Shown: one piece after another, positions 1 through 8,204 of the stretch | Numbering within the stretch: the stretch's first letter is position 1 | Layout of the letters: every line of letters starts with the position of its first letter | NCBI RefSeq assembly: GCF_005116735.1 | Contig: NZ_SWDB01000003.1 | Coordinates: 182,016-246,015, forward strand | DNA: 64,000 nt | From: Thalassotalea mangrovi | GTDB lineage: Bacteria; Pseudomonadota; Gammaproteobacteria; Enterobacterales; Alteromonadaceae | Direction: 5' to 3' | Notes under the pieces: model-generated | Seen by the model: only the letters and a program-made list of their open reading frames with translations | The model's database searches: none | Told to the model about the DNA's origin: nothing | Position numbers and translations under genes: made by a program

Positions 1-500
1 ATGATGATTATCCGGCGTTATTCATTGCTAATTCGATATTTGGGGGTGACCCATTTACCTCAAGAATCGGTGCGCGGATCCGGGTTAAGGAAGGATACAG
101 CTATTCCGTTGGTTCAGGCATACAGGCCTCAAGTCAGGATGATACCGGGGTGTTCTATGCATCCGCGATTGCCGCCCCGGAAAATATGGATAAGGTCGTG
201 GCTGCCTATCAGGAAGAAATCGACAAGGTAAATCAGCAGGGCTTTAGCGACGAAGAGGTGCAACGTGCGATTGATGGCTATCTGAGTTCACGCAAGCGTC
301 AGTGGGCAAGTGATGCATACGTGGCGGGTATTTTAATTGATGCCAGTGAAGAAAATCGTGATTTGAACTACTACGACGAGCGGGTCAAAGATTATCAGAG
401 CTTGACCACCGAAGATGTGAACGCTGCCTTTAAAAAGTACATCGGCTCACAGCAGCCTAATGTCTTTAAAGCGGGTGATTTTGCTAAAGGGCAGAACTAA
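1..500 (+). CDS. M16 family zinc metallopeptidase, C-terminal part (5' truncated by the window edge)
   Basis: An open frame enters at base 3 and runs without an upstream start to the stop at 500, so only about 165 C-terminal residues are present. Near the start of the visible part are an N-S-I-F-G-G stretch and the segment R-V-K-E-G-Y-S-Y-S-V, typical of the C-terminal, non-catalytic half of pitrilysin-type (M16) peptidases, where the reading R-x-x-(K)G-x-x-Y-S is conserved. The catalytic HxxEH motif would lie upstream of the window. Such proteins in this order are usually periplasmic or membrane-tethered and degrade peptides. A segment in another frame starting at base 1 overlaps it and is a shadow. 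Family assignment is fairly secure; the exact subfamily cannot be told from this fragment. Confidence 0.8.
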   Translation, partial: DDYPALFIANSIFGGDPFTSRIGARIRVKEGYSYSVGSGIQASSQDDTGVFYASAIAAPENMDKVVAAYQEEIDKVNQQGFSDEEVQRAIDGYLSSRKRQWASDAYVAGILIDASEENRDLNYYDERVKDYQSLTTEDVNAAFKKYIGSQQPNVFKAGDFAKGQN

Positions 501-503
501 TTT

Positions 504-530
504 ATCCTGCCCTTTGATAAAGGGCAGGAT
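504..530. terminator. Hairpin between convergent M16 peptidase and pheA
   Basis: Twelve-base perfect stem (ATCCTGCCCTTT / AAAGGGCAGGAT) with a 3-base loop, immediately after the peptidase stop and 33 bases before the end of convergent pheA. A T-rich but interrupted tail follows. Probably a shared terminator for both genes. Confidence 0.65.
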
Positions 531-562
531 TATTTCATAAAACGCCATTCAGATTGCTGCCA

Positions 563-1750
563 TTATTCTTCGTGTTTTAAGGCCGCAAACGGGACACTGG
601 TTGGCGTTACTTGCTCGCTAGGATAACAGCCTAGTACTTTAATAAATCGGGTCAGCTCGGTAAGCTTGCTCAAACACTCCTGCATCGCCACCGACTTCAC
701 ATTTCCCTCCAAATCAATGTAGAACATTTCTTCCCAGGGACGCCCCTGAATCGGCCGCGACTCAAGTTTCGTCATATTGATGCCATATTGCTTGAGGATA
801 ACCAGGCAATCAACCAGAGCACCCGGTGTCTGGCCTGTGGCTAATATTAACGTTGTTTTCGCCGGAATCTGCTCAGCGACATCAACCGGTTTCCGGGCAA
901 CCAGGATAAAGCGGGAATGATTTTCATCCTGGTTGGCAATACCTTTTTGTAAGGCCTGTAAGTCGTATAACTGCCCGCCTTCTTCAGAACCGATTACCGC
1001 GACATTGGCTAGTTTTAGTTTCTGAGCCATTTGCATCGCATCCGCGCTACTCTCACAGTATTCAATACGGATCTGCTGCTGTTTATTTAAAAAATTGCTG
1101 CACTGTTGTACCGGTTGGGCATGGGCATAAATGGTGTCGATTTGCTCGAGGGTGGTATTGACCGCCGCTAACAGGCAATGCTCAATTGGCTGGGAGAGTT
1201 CGCCGACAATGGCGAGGTTGGTATGTTGCAACAAGTCATAGACCTCGTTAATGCTGCCTGAACTGGTGTTTTCAATCGGCAGCATGCCGTAATCGACATT
1301 GCCGGATTCGACCTCATTGAGAATATCGTTAAAACTGGCGCAGCCATATTCAATGATCTCTTCTGCGCGTCTTGAAAAGTAGCGGTGGCTGGCGAGATAA
1401 CTGTATGAACCTTTATCGCCAAGATAAGCAACGCTAACGGTCGGCGTTTTAATATTGGGGTTCTTTAATTGCTGCAGGTAGGCTTGTTGGTTTAATACCG
1501 AGTCTTCAATAATTAACTGAAACAGCCGGGTAACATAGTGGGCATCCAGCCCAAGCTCCTTGCCCTGCTGAATTAATCTTACCAGGAGTTCCTGCTCTCG
1601 TTGCTGATCGCGAACCGGTCGTATGATATGGGCTTTGCTTTTTGCTACGTTGAGGGTTAACTCCCGACGCTTAGCCGCTAAACTCAATAATTGTTGATCT
1701 AACGCTGAGATTTGCTCGCGAATTTTCAGTAAATCCAATTGTTCTTCCAT
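563..1750 (-). CDS. pheA: Bifunctional chorismate mutase / prephenate dehydratase (P-protein)
   Basis: Cytoplasmic enzyme converting chorismate to prephenate and then to phenylpyruvate, the committed steps of phenylalanine synthesis. 395 residues, close to the 386 of E. coli PheA. Residues 1-95 are an AroQ chorismate mutase domain in which R11, R28, K39, D48, R51, E52 and Q88 (E. coli numbering) are all present at the same positions. Residues about 105-290 form the prephenate dehydratase domain, with the I-E-N-T-S-S-G-S segment and an S-R-F in place of the usual T-R-F. Residues about 300-375 form an ACT domain with the G-A-L-V and E-S-R-P motifs that bind feedback-inhibiting phenylalanine. 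An attenuator-like hairpin lies 31-52 bases upstream of the start. It stands alone, convergent with the M16 peptidase gene. Confidence 0.97.
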   Translation of the reverse strand: MEEQLDLLKIREQISALDQQLLSLAAKRRELTLNVAKSKAHIIRPVRDQQREQELLVRLIQQGKELGLDAHYVTRLFQLIIEDSVLNQQAYLQQLKNPNIKTPTVSVAYLGDKGSYSYLASHRYFSRRAEEIIEYGCASFNDILNEVESGNVDYGMLPIENTSSGSINEVYDLLQHTNLAIVGELSQPIEHCLLAAVNTTLEQIDTIYAHAQPVQQCSNFLNKQQQIRIEYCESSADAMQMAQKLKLANVAVIGSEEGGQLYDLQALQKGIANQDENHSRFILVARKPVDVAEQIPAKTTLILATGQTPGALVDCLVILKQYGINMTKLESRPIQGRPWEEMFYIDLEGNVKSVAMQECLSKLTELTRFIKVLGCYPSEQVTPTSVPFAALKHEE

Positions 1751-1780
1751 TGCCTGTCACCATGATTTTTTGCGCATAAA

Positions 1781-1802
1781 AAAACCTCCTTTCGGAGGTT
1801 TT
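1781..1802 (-). terminator. Intrinsic terminator/attenuator in the pheA leader
   Basis: Nine-base perfect stem (AAAACCTCC / GGAGGTTTT) with a 4-base loop, followed on the minus strand by a run of seven T. It ends about 30 bases before the pheA start and so would stop any transcript begun further upstream. Its 5' arm (CCTCCG, minus strand, 1798-1793) is complementary to CGGAGG at 1832-1827, directly after the stop of a short leader frame. This is the arrangement expected of an antiterminator. That it regulates pheA is inference. Confidence 0.6.
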
Positions 1803-1833
1803 TATCGTAATGCTTCGACGACAATCCCTCCGG

Positions 1834-1884
1834 TTAACACCGAATAAATGTCATAAAGTGAAGCACAGCGATCAAATGTTTCAT
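1834..1884 (-). CDS. Possible pheA leader peptide (16 residues)
   Basis: Short frame ATG...TAA on the pheA strand reading MKHLIAVLHFMTFIRC, with phenylalanine codons at positions 10 and 13. It begins MKH like the E. coli PheL peptide, and its stop codon directly precedes the putative antiterminator arm. Against it: only two Phe codons and no clear Shine-Dalgarno sequence. Reported as a candidate only. Confidence 0.3.
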   Translation of the reverse strand: MKHLIAVLHFMTFIRC

Positions 1885-2134
1885 ATGTTTCGTGAAATTG
1901 TCGTTCGATTAATTTGACTAAATATTATTTGGCAATCCTCAGAGAAACAGGATTTACCCGAGCTATCCGTTACCCTGGTTACACAAGGCATTGTTTTTTA
2001 TATCAGAACCGGCAACGAAAATTGCTATCTCAATCTACAGTAGGGGAGCGGTTAAAAACTGTCAACCGTTATTTGATTTAGTCAGGATTCTGGTAAAATA
2101 GCGTCAGGATTATAGTTAGGAATCGATAAGTGTT
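1885..2134. other. Intergenic region between pheA leader and the DUF2058 gene
   Basis: AT-rich, divergent intergenic stretch presumed to hold the pheA and DUF2058 promoters. A weak minus-strand promoter-like pair (TTGCCA, 17 bases, TTAATC) is visible near 1912-1938. No gene seen. Confidence 0.3.
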
Positions 2135-2683
2135 ATGGCGTCATTACAGGATCAGCTTTTAAAAGCCGGTTTAACTACCAAACAAAAGGCCCGACAGGCG
2201 AATAGTGATAAGCGCAAACGCAACAAACAAAAGCGCAGTGGCGCACAGGTTGATGCTAGCCTGCAAGAGCAGGTCAAACAGGATTTACAGGTTGCCCGCG
2301 AGGAAAAGGCGAAAAAAGACCAGCAGCTTAATGCCGATCGCCAGCAGGCGCAGGCAGCGAAAGAACTGAAGCAACGTATTGCGCAGATTCTTGAACATCA
2401 CAGCCTGAAGGGCATTGACGGTGAGGTAAAATTTAATTTCACCCAGGATAATAAGGTGAAAAGCCTGTTTATCGATGACAAAACCCATTCAGCACTGACT
2501 CGTGGCGTTCTTGCGCTTTGTGTGCTGGATGACAAATTTTACGTAGTCACTGAACAAACGGCCGAAAAGGTTGCCACCCTTGATGCCAGCGTGGTGCTGG
2601 TAAATCATGAAAACCAGGACCCACAAGCTGATGAGGATGACCCTTACGCCGATTATCAAATCCCAGATGATTTAATGTGGTAA
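2135..2683 (+). CDS. yaiL: DUF2058 family protein (YaiL-like)
   Basis: 182 residues. The N-terminal third is strongly basic (many K/R in residues 15-40), followed by a charged, coiled-coil-prone helix (residues about 40-85) rich in Q, K, E and A. The C-terminal part is a small beta-rich domain ending in an acidic tail with D-D-P-Y-A-D-Y and a terminal tryptophan. This layout matches DUF2058 nucleoprotein/polynucleotide-associated proteins such as E. coli YaiL. The basic N-terminus suggests nucleic-acid or ribosome association, which is inference. The ATG at 2135 is chosen because the family starts M-A-S-L-Q-D-Q-L-L. Confidence 0.85.
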   Translation: MASLQDQLLKAGLTTKQKARQANSDKRKRNKQKRSGAQVDASLQEQVKQDLQVAREEKAKKDQQLNADRQQAQAAKELKQRIAQILEHHSLKGIDGEVKFNFTQDNKVKSLFIDDKTHSALTRGVLALCVLDDKFYVVTEQTAEKVATLDASVVLVNHENQDPQADEDDPYADYQIPDDLMW

Positions 2684-2767
2684 ATCGTTTACGTCCATTT
2701 TGTGGCCCGGTTCTTAATAAGTGCCGGGTCATTTTTATTTATTCGTTATTTAAGAACAGGAGCTATC

Positions 2768-3133
2768 ATGGCGCTAATTCGTTTCATTTTAGGACGACTT
2801 ATTTTGTTGTTTAACTTTATCTTTGCCCCGAAAAAAGCAAAGCGTGAGCCCGAGCAACAACAGGCACTAGACGCAAAAACACAGAGTTTCAGTCTCTACC
2901 AGCTCAATGCCTGTCCTTTCTGTGTCAAGGTTCGTCGCACGATTCGACGTGAAAACCTGAATATTGAACTTCGAGATATCAAGCAACAGCAGACATTGAA
3001 CGAACTGGTTGCAAAAGGTGGTAAGCGCACCGTTCCTTGCCTGCGTATCGATAACGCCGACGGCAGTTCACAATGGATGTATGAATCCAGCGATATTGTT
3101 GATTATTTGCAGCGGGTCGCGCGAGCCGCTTAA
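2768..3133 (+). CDS. Glutaredoxin with N-terminal membrane anchor
   Basis: 121 residues from the ATG at 2768, which has an AGGAG-type ribosome binding site 6-10 bases upstream; a longer frame from 2702 lacks one. Residues 4-20 are a hydrophobic helix (I-R-F-I-L-G-R-L-I-L-L-F). A basic linker follows, then a glutaredoxin fold with the dithiol active site C49-P-F-C52 and a cis-proline T-V-P. The C-terminal helix carries S-S-D-I-V-D-Y-L. It probably catalyses glutathione-dependent disulfide exchange on the cytoplasmic face of the inner membrane. A strong terminator follows. Confidence 0.88.
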   Translation: MALIRFILGRLILLFNFIFAPKKAKREPEQQQALDAKTQSFSLYQLNACPFCVKVRRTIRRENLNIELRDIKQQQTLNELVAKGGKRTVPCLRIDNADGSSQWMYESSDIVDYLQRVARAA

Positions 3134-3162
3134 ATCCACCAGGTTAATTTATTATTAATTTG

Positions 3163-3196
3163 AAAAAGGGCAACGAGTTACATCGTTGCCCTTTTT
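3163..3196 (+). terminator. Rho-independent terminator after the glutaredoxin gene
   Basis: Fourteen-base stem (AAAAAGGGCAACGA / TCGTTGCCCTTTTT) with a 6-base loop and a T run. Nothing in this direction follows until msrP. Confidence 0.9.
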
Positions 3197-3363
3197 TTAT
3201 CAGCGGATTCCCTGATTAGGGAATCGCTACTCTTTGAAGTTTGTAGGCGCGAATTTTTTTAATCTCAGTTTTATCTGCCTGATAAGAGGAATTTTCACCG
3301 AATTTCAGAAAGTTTATTCTGGTTTACGCTGTCTTTGTCTATATACATTATCAGGGTGAACGT

Positions 3364-4389
3364 ATGTTGATAAAAGTTAAGGATAAAAGCTCAGTTATTG
3401 TGGATGGCCGCCGCAGGTATATGACCGAGTCTGATGTTACCGATGAATCTGTCTACCAGCAGCGTCGCCAGTTGTTGAGAGGCTTGGGGTTTATTGGTGC
3501 CAGCACCTTGTTATGGACAAATGGTATTGTTGGTAGTGGCAAAGCGAGAGCGGATACCTTTAAAACCCAGGATCTTGACTTTGCAAAGTCAAATGCACAG
3601 ACCGTCCCTGATGCGTTGACGCCAGAAGCTAAGGTGATCAGCCACAACAATTTTTATGAATTTGGTTCGCAGAAACATCAACCAGCTGAGAATGCGCAAA
3701 GCTTCAGGGTTAACCCATGGAGCCTGAAGGTTGGCGGCGAGGTAGAGAAGCCTTTTACCCTCGATTATGAACAACTGTTTTCTCAGTTTGTCATCGAAGA
3801 GCGCATCTATCGATTACGTTGTGTCGAAGCCTGGTCGATGGTAATTCCCTGGCTGGGATTTGAGCTTGGAAAGTTAATTAAGCGCGCCCAACCGACTAGT
3901 AAAGCCAGGTATGTTGCCTTTAAAACCTTGTACGACCCCGAGCAGATGCCGGGCCAGCGCAGTCGTTTGGTTGGCGGCGGTATCGATTACCCTTATGTCG
4001 AAGGGCTGAGAATAGATGAGGCGATGAACCCCTTAACCCTGTTATCCGTTGGGCTATACGGGAAAACCCTGCCGCCACAAAATGGCGCTCCAGTACGTCT
4101 TGTCGTGCCATGGAAATATGGTTTTAAGAGCATCAAATCTATCGTCGAAATTCAATTGACAGAAAAACAACCGCCTACCACCTGGAATATATTGGCGCCA
4201 CACGAATATGGTTTCTATGCCAATGTGAACCCAGAGGTTGATCACCCAAGGTGGAGTCAGGCCAGTGAAAGACGCATCACTAAAGGTGGCTTGTTCACCC
4301 GTAACCGGATCAAAACCCAGATGTTTAATGGCTACGGTGAACAAGTGGCAGACCTGTATCGAGACATGGACTTGAGCAAAAACTACTAG
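3364..4389 (+). CDS. msrP: Protein-methionine-sulfoxide reductase catalytic subunit MsrP (YedY)
   Basis: Periplasmic molybdopterin oxidoreductase that repairs oxidised methionine in envelope proteins, receiving electrons from MsrQ. The N-terminus has a twin-arginine signal (Q-R-R-Q-L-L-R-G at residues 33-40 followed by a hydrophobic stretch and an A-R-A cleavage region). The molybdenum-coordinating cysteine is C153 in [10 protein letters not shown]. Length (341) fits the family. An in-frame ATG at 3421 would give a protein beginning T-E-S-D-V-T, which aligns better with E. coli MsrP, so the true start is uncertain. The stop codon abuts the ATG of msrQ, an obvious two-gene operon. Confidence 0.95.
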   Translation: MLIKVKDKSSVIVDGRRRYMTESDVTDESVYQQRRQLLRGLGFIGASTLLWTNGIVGSGKARADTFKTQDLDFAKSNAQTVPDALTPEAKVISHNNFYEFGSQKHQPAENAQSFRVNPWSLKVGGEVEKPFTLDYEQLFSQFVIEERIYRLRCVEAWSMVIPWLGFELGKLIKRAQPTSKARYVAFKTLYDPEQMPGQRSRLVGGGIDYPYVEGLRIDEAMNPLTLLSVGLYGKTLPPQNGAPVRLVVPWKYGFKSIKSIVEIQLTEKQPPTTWNILAPHEYGFYANVNPEVDHPRWSQASERRITKGGLFTRNRIKTQMFNGYGEQVADLYRDMDLSKNY

Positions 4390-5022
4390 ATGATGACTCG
4401 CAGACCTTCCCGCGCGGCGTTAATTGCCGCGAAAATATGTATTCACCTGACAGCGCTTAGTTGGGTTGGCTATTATTATTTCCTTGCCATTACCGACCAG
4501 CTTGGTAGTGATCCGGTCAAAGGGATTATTCATTTTACCGGTATGTCGGCGTTAAACATGCTATTACTGACTCTGGCTGTCAGTCCTCTGGCAAGGAACT
4601 TTAACTTACCCTGGTTGCTGGGGTTTCGCCGCCTTCTCGGATTATATGTTTTCTTTTTTGCCTGCTTGCATTTGCTCAATTTCATCCTGTTTGAGTTGCA
4701 ATTAGATTTTTCTTTGTTTATTGATGAGGTGATTGAGAGACCCTACATTACTCTTGGTATGCTCGCCTTTGTTATTCTGACGGCATTGGCAATTACCTCA
4801 TTTAGACACCTAAAAAGGAAAATGGGGCGCCATTGGCAAACCTTGCACAATCTTATTTATGCCGCGGTAATATTGGTCGTTATTCATTTTTACTGGTCGG
4901 TTAAATCCGATATTACTGAGCCTGTCATCTATATATTGCTGATCATCGGTCTGCTGCTGTTTCGCCGTCAGAAATTGAGTTATTACCTTCGTCGTAAAGT
5001 GGCAAGAATCTCGCAGCAATAA
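4390..5022 (+). CDS. msrQ: Protein-methionine-sulfoxide reductase heme-binding subunit MsrQ (YedZ)
   Basis: Inner-membrane b-type cytochrome passing electrons from the quinone pool or flavin reductase to MsrP. 210 residues with about six hydrophobic segments. Histidines in membrane helices (for example in A-C-L-H-L-L-N and W-Q-T-L-H-N-L-I-Y) fit heme ligands of the ferric-reductase-like transmembrane family. It begins at the base after the msrP stop, so the pair is translationally coupled. A second in-frame ATG follows immediately (4393) and could be used instead. Confidence 0.93.
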   Translation: MMTRRPSRAALIAAKICIHLTALSWVGYYYFLAITDQLGSDPVKGIIHFTGMSALNMLLLTLAVSPLARNFNLPWLLGFRRLLGLYVFFFACLHLLNFILFELQLDFSLFIDEVIERPYITLGMLAFVILTALAITSFRHLKRKMGRHWQTLHNLIYAAVILVVIHFYWSVKSDITEPVIYILLIIGLLLFRRQKLSYYLRRKVARISQQ

Positions 5023-5086
5023 GTGCAATTGTCATTGTGACTCAGTAAACTATCAGTCACTGACCTTAGCGTGCCTGTTTTAGAAA

Positions 5087-5938
5087 ATGTCTGAAAATAT
5101 CCTGGAAATACATCACAACGTAGAAACGGATGCCGATACTGCCGTGAGTATTCTGACAGCGATAACGCCGTTATCAGCAGGTAAAATAAAGCAGGCGATG
5201 CAAAAAGGTTGCGTATGGTTAACCTCAGGTAGTAAAACCAGCCGCTTGCGACGAGCCAACCGAATCCTGGCGCCGGGACAGCAACTGCATTTGTACTATA
5301 ACGACGTGGTATTGGCGCAGCAGGTCGAACCGGCTCGACTGGTAACCGATGCTGGTGATTACAGCGTCTGGTATAAACCTTTTGGCATGCTGTCACAGGG
5401 ATCAAAATGGAGCGATCATACCACCATCACTCGTTTTGTTGAGCAGACCCTGGATCCACAACGACCATGCCTGTTAGTGCACAGGCTTGACCGGGCAACA
5501 TCAGGCTTAATAGTAGTCTCGCACACTAAATCCAGCACTCGGGCACTAACATCGGCGTTTGAAGGGCGGAAAACTCGCAAACGCTATCACGCCATTGTCT
5601 GCGGTAATGCATCCGAACTCACAGGTTTTAATGTTGAGAATGAATTGGATGGCAGGCACGCAGTCAGTGTGATCACATGCCTCGATTATCAGCCCGATAC
5701 GAATCGTAGTATGGTGGAAGTCGAGATTAAGACCGGTCGCAAGCACCAGATTCGTCGTCATTTGAGCCAGCTTAAGCTGCCCATCGTCGGTGACCGATTG
5801 TATTCAGCGACAGATGATGGCTGGGATGAATCGGAAAACCTGCAACTTTGCTCCGTGTACCTGGCATTTCCCGCTCCAGGCAATGGCGAATTAAAGGAGT
5901 TTCATTTGCCACCGACCCTGGATATTCACCTCAGTTGA
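5087..5938 (+). CDS. RluA family RNA pseudouridine synthase
   Basis: Isomerises uridine to pseudouridine in rRNA or tRNA. 283 residues. Residues about 20-80 resemble an S4-like RNA-binding module (basic R-L-R-R-A-N-R). The catalytic domain follows with the diagnostic H-R-L-D-R-A-T-S-G-L motif, whose aspartate (D135) is the nucleophile. Further on come R-K-R-Y-H-A-I-V and the K-T-G-R-K-H-Q-I-R-R-H-L motif typical of RluA/RluC/TruC relatives. The target base cannot be deduced. It lies 64 bases after msrQ on the same strand and could be co-transcribed. Confidence 0.92.
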   Translation: MSENILEIHHNVETDADTAVSILTAITPLSAGKIKQAMQKGCVWLTSGSKTSRLRRANRILAPGQQLHLYYNDVVLAQQVEPARLVTDAGDYSVWYKPFGMLSQGSKWSDHTTITRFVEQTLDPQRPCLLVHRLDRATSGLIVVSHTKSSTRALTSAFEGRKTRKRYHAIVCGNASELTGFNVENELDGRHAVSVITCLDYQPDTNRSMVEVEIKTGRKHQIRRHLSQLKLPIVGDRLYSATDDGWDESENLQLCSVYLAFPAPGNGELKEFHLPPTLDIHLS

Positions 5939-5980
5939 ACCGAAAATCTGAACTCAAATGTCAAAACCATTATACGAGTT

Positions 5981-6560
5981 ATTGAGACATCCCAAATCTA
6001 GTTATTAAGACACCCACATTAACCGAGTTATAAATCATGTAATTAAGACACCCACATTAACCGAGTTATAAATCGTGTTATTAAGACACCCACATTAACA
6101 GCTCTGTTATTCTTCAACAATTTATCAAGACACCCATAATAAATTTGCTCTGCTATTGCGGGTTAAATCGTCATAAGGTCAATGCATAAACTTGAAAATA
6201 AGCGAAGGGCATTCTCGTTTAATCCTCCTAATCGGTTTCAATCAAGCCTTTAATCGAGATGGCTATGGTGGGTGTCTTGTTAACATGTCTTTGTGTTAAT
6301 TCATGGGTGTTTATTGCAGGTTATCTGTGTCCAGGCATACCGGCGTTCCAGGATGACAGGCCTTAGCATGGGTGTCTTAATTAGGTATTAGGTGGGCTCT
6401 TTTTGGGTGGGTGTCTTAATTAGGCACTTATCTTTGCAGATGACTATCGCCAGTTAATGGCGTAGATATTCATCGATACCGTGATCTCCCTCCTCCTTCT
6501 TATTGCACGTGTTTGACTACAAGGGTATTAAAGAAATGGCTTGCTTAGTATGGGTGTCTG
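5981..6560. repeat. Array of the TTAAGACACCCA motif, orientation switching in the middle
   Basis: No gene in this roughly 750-base gap (5939-6694). Five copies in one orientation (5981-5994 degenerate, 6004-6017, 6042-6055, 6080-6093, 6124-6137) have a spacing of 38 bases between the central three, whose flanks (cacattaaccgagttataa) are also repeated. Four further copies are in the opposite orientation (TGGGTGTCTTAA: 6269-6282, 6368-6383, 6408-6422, 6551-6560), plus a partial one at 6304. The same motif brackets the RAYT transposase at 42033-43010 with the same left/right polarity. Confidence 0.85.
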
Positions 6561-6651
6561 TGTAACAGGTTTGCTAACGTCCCCGCATAGGTTGGGGAAA
6601 TTTTCAAGTTGATTGCAGGTCGATGTCTGTTCGTTGCAATGGGGAGGGGGT

Positions 6652-6685
6652 GACATCGCCAACAGCGATTAAACCGGGCGATGTC
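6652..6685 (-). terminator. Hairpin downstream of megL
   Basis: Nine-base perfect stem (GACATCGCC / GGCGATGTC) with a 16-base loop starting 10 bases after the megL stop. There is no T run, so it may be a transcript-stabilising hairpin or a weak terminator. Confidence 0.45.
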
Positions 6686-6694
6686 TGAGGTTGT

Positions 6695-7933
6695 TTATGC
6701 GCAGTTTGCCATATTTTGCTCGTCTCCTGCGACGCATTCAGTTTGCTCTGGAACTACGGACAACGCATGTTCAAGGTCGGCAATGATATCGTCCACATGC
6801 TCTAACCCCACGGCGATGCGAATCAGGCCGTCGCTGATCCCTGCTTCCAGTCGCTCTTCCGGAGAATACGGAGAGTGGGTCATTGATGCAGGGTGTTGAA
6901 TCAATGATTCGGCGTCACCCAGGCTTACGGCGATCGAGAACAACTCGGTTGAGTTTATCATCGCTTTGCCATCTTCCAGTCCGCCAATGATCTCAAAACC
7001 AATGACGCCACCGGCACCAAGCATCTGTTTATCCATGTACGGATTGCCGGGATGATTTTTAAGACCCGGATAATAAACCCGTTTTACTTTCGGATGTGCT
7101 TCAAGGTACTCAGCAACAATCTGAGCTGACTGACAATGTTGTTTGACACGAATGGCCAGCGTTTTCATTCCCCGTAAAATTAACCAGGCGTCATGTGGGC
7201 TCATAGTCGCGCCAATATCTTTTAGCACACTCAGCTTTATTTTCTCAATCATACTGTTGCTGCCGCAGACAATGCCTGCAACCACATCACCGTGACCGTT
7301 TAAATACTTGGTTGCGCTATGGATGACGATATCGATCCCATATCTAATCGGTTGTTGCAGAATCGGGGTTAAAAAGGTGTTATCGACAATAGAGATCAGC
7401 TGGTGCTTTCGCGCTACATTACCAAGCATCTCCAAGTCTATGACGTCCAGGGTTGGGTTAATAGGCGTTTCGGCAAATATCACTTTGGTATTTTCTTTTA
7501 CAGCGGTTTCGATGCTTCCTTCTTGGGTCATGTCGACAAAGGTGACCTCAATGCCAAAACGAGTCAGCTGATGACGGATTAACGCATAGCTGCACCCGTA
7601 TAATGCTTTCGAGGCAATTAAATGATCACCCGCAGATAAGTTGGTTAGCAAAGCGGCGGAGACTGCACCCATGCCGGTTGCGGTGGCCGCAGCATCTTCC
7701 ATGCCCTCGAGTTGAGCAACCTTCATCTCAAACTGCCTGACCGTTGGGTTGCCGAGTCGAGAATATATATACCCGGATGATTCACCAGCGAATCGTTCCC
7801 CACCTTGCTCGGCATTATCGAATACAAAGGTTGAGGTCTGGTAAATGGGCGTAGTCAGGGCACCGAACTGCTCGTCCTTAATCCTGCCCGCATGAATGGT
7901 TGCTGTTTCAATATGATTGTATTTGTTTTTCAT
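6695..7933 (-). CDS. megL: Methionine gamma-lyase
   Basis: PLP-dependent enzyme of the Cys/Met metabolism family that cleaves methionine to methanethiol, 2-oxobutyrate and ammonia. 412 residues. The PLP lysine is K209 in S-A-T-K-Y-L-N-G-H-G-D. Upstream, A-L-Y-G-C-S-Y-A-L carries Y112 and C114, matching the tyrosine/cysteine pair (Y114/C116 in Pseudomonas putida) that distinguishes methionine gamma-lyases from cystathionine gamma-synthases and lyases. The Y-S-R-L-G-N-P-T segment is the phosphate-binding strand of the neighbouring subunit. Divergently transcribed from a TyrR-type regulator, which might control it. An O-succinylhomoserine sulfhydrylase is the main alternative. Confidence 0.88.
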   Translation of the reverse strand: MKNKYNHIETATIHAGRIKDEQFGALTTPIYQTSTFVFDNAEQGGERFAGESSGYIYSRLGNPTVRQFEMKVAQLEGMEDAAATATGMGAVSAALLTNLSAGDHLIASKALYGCSYALIRHQLTRFGIEVTFVDMTQEGSIETAVKENTKVIFAETPINPTLDVIDLEMLGNVARKHQLISIVDNTFLTPILQQPIRYGIDIVIHSATKYLNGHGDVVAGIVCGSNSMIEKIKLSVLKDIGATMSPHDAWLILRGMKTLAIRVKQHCQSAQIVAEYLEAHPKVKRVYYPGLKNHPGNPYMDKQMLGAGGVIGFEIIGGLEDGKAMINSTELFSIAVSLGDAESLIQHPASMTHSPYSPEERLEAGISDGLIRIAVGLEHVDDIIADLEHALSVVPEQTECVAGDEQNMANCA

Positions 7934-8204
7934 AACCTTACATCCCGTTTTTTATTATCGTTTTATTAAGTCGCATGAAAGCATGTCTGTTATTTCCTGT
8001 TCAGCAAGGTTCAAGCCAGTATTTTTTAATCCTTTTATATCAGTATCTTATGGTTTGTTTTGTTTGCGACTTTACATGTGTTTGTCATGTTTTTATTACG
8101 ATTTTCAGGGTGGTTTGAGTGATTTTAATTTTTGTATTGTTTTTATTACGAATGTCATTTATATATTACAGTTAGGTGCTTGTTAATATTGCTTGGGGAC
8201 ATGA

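Noticed and set aside
8041-8140. TyrR box in the megL-tyrR gap
   Set aside because: Only one half-site-like TTTACA is present; no second half at the required spacing.
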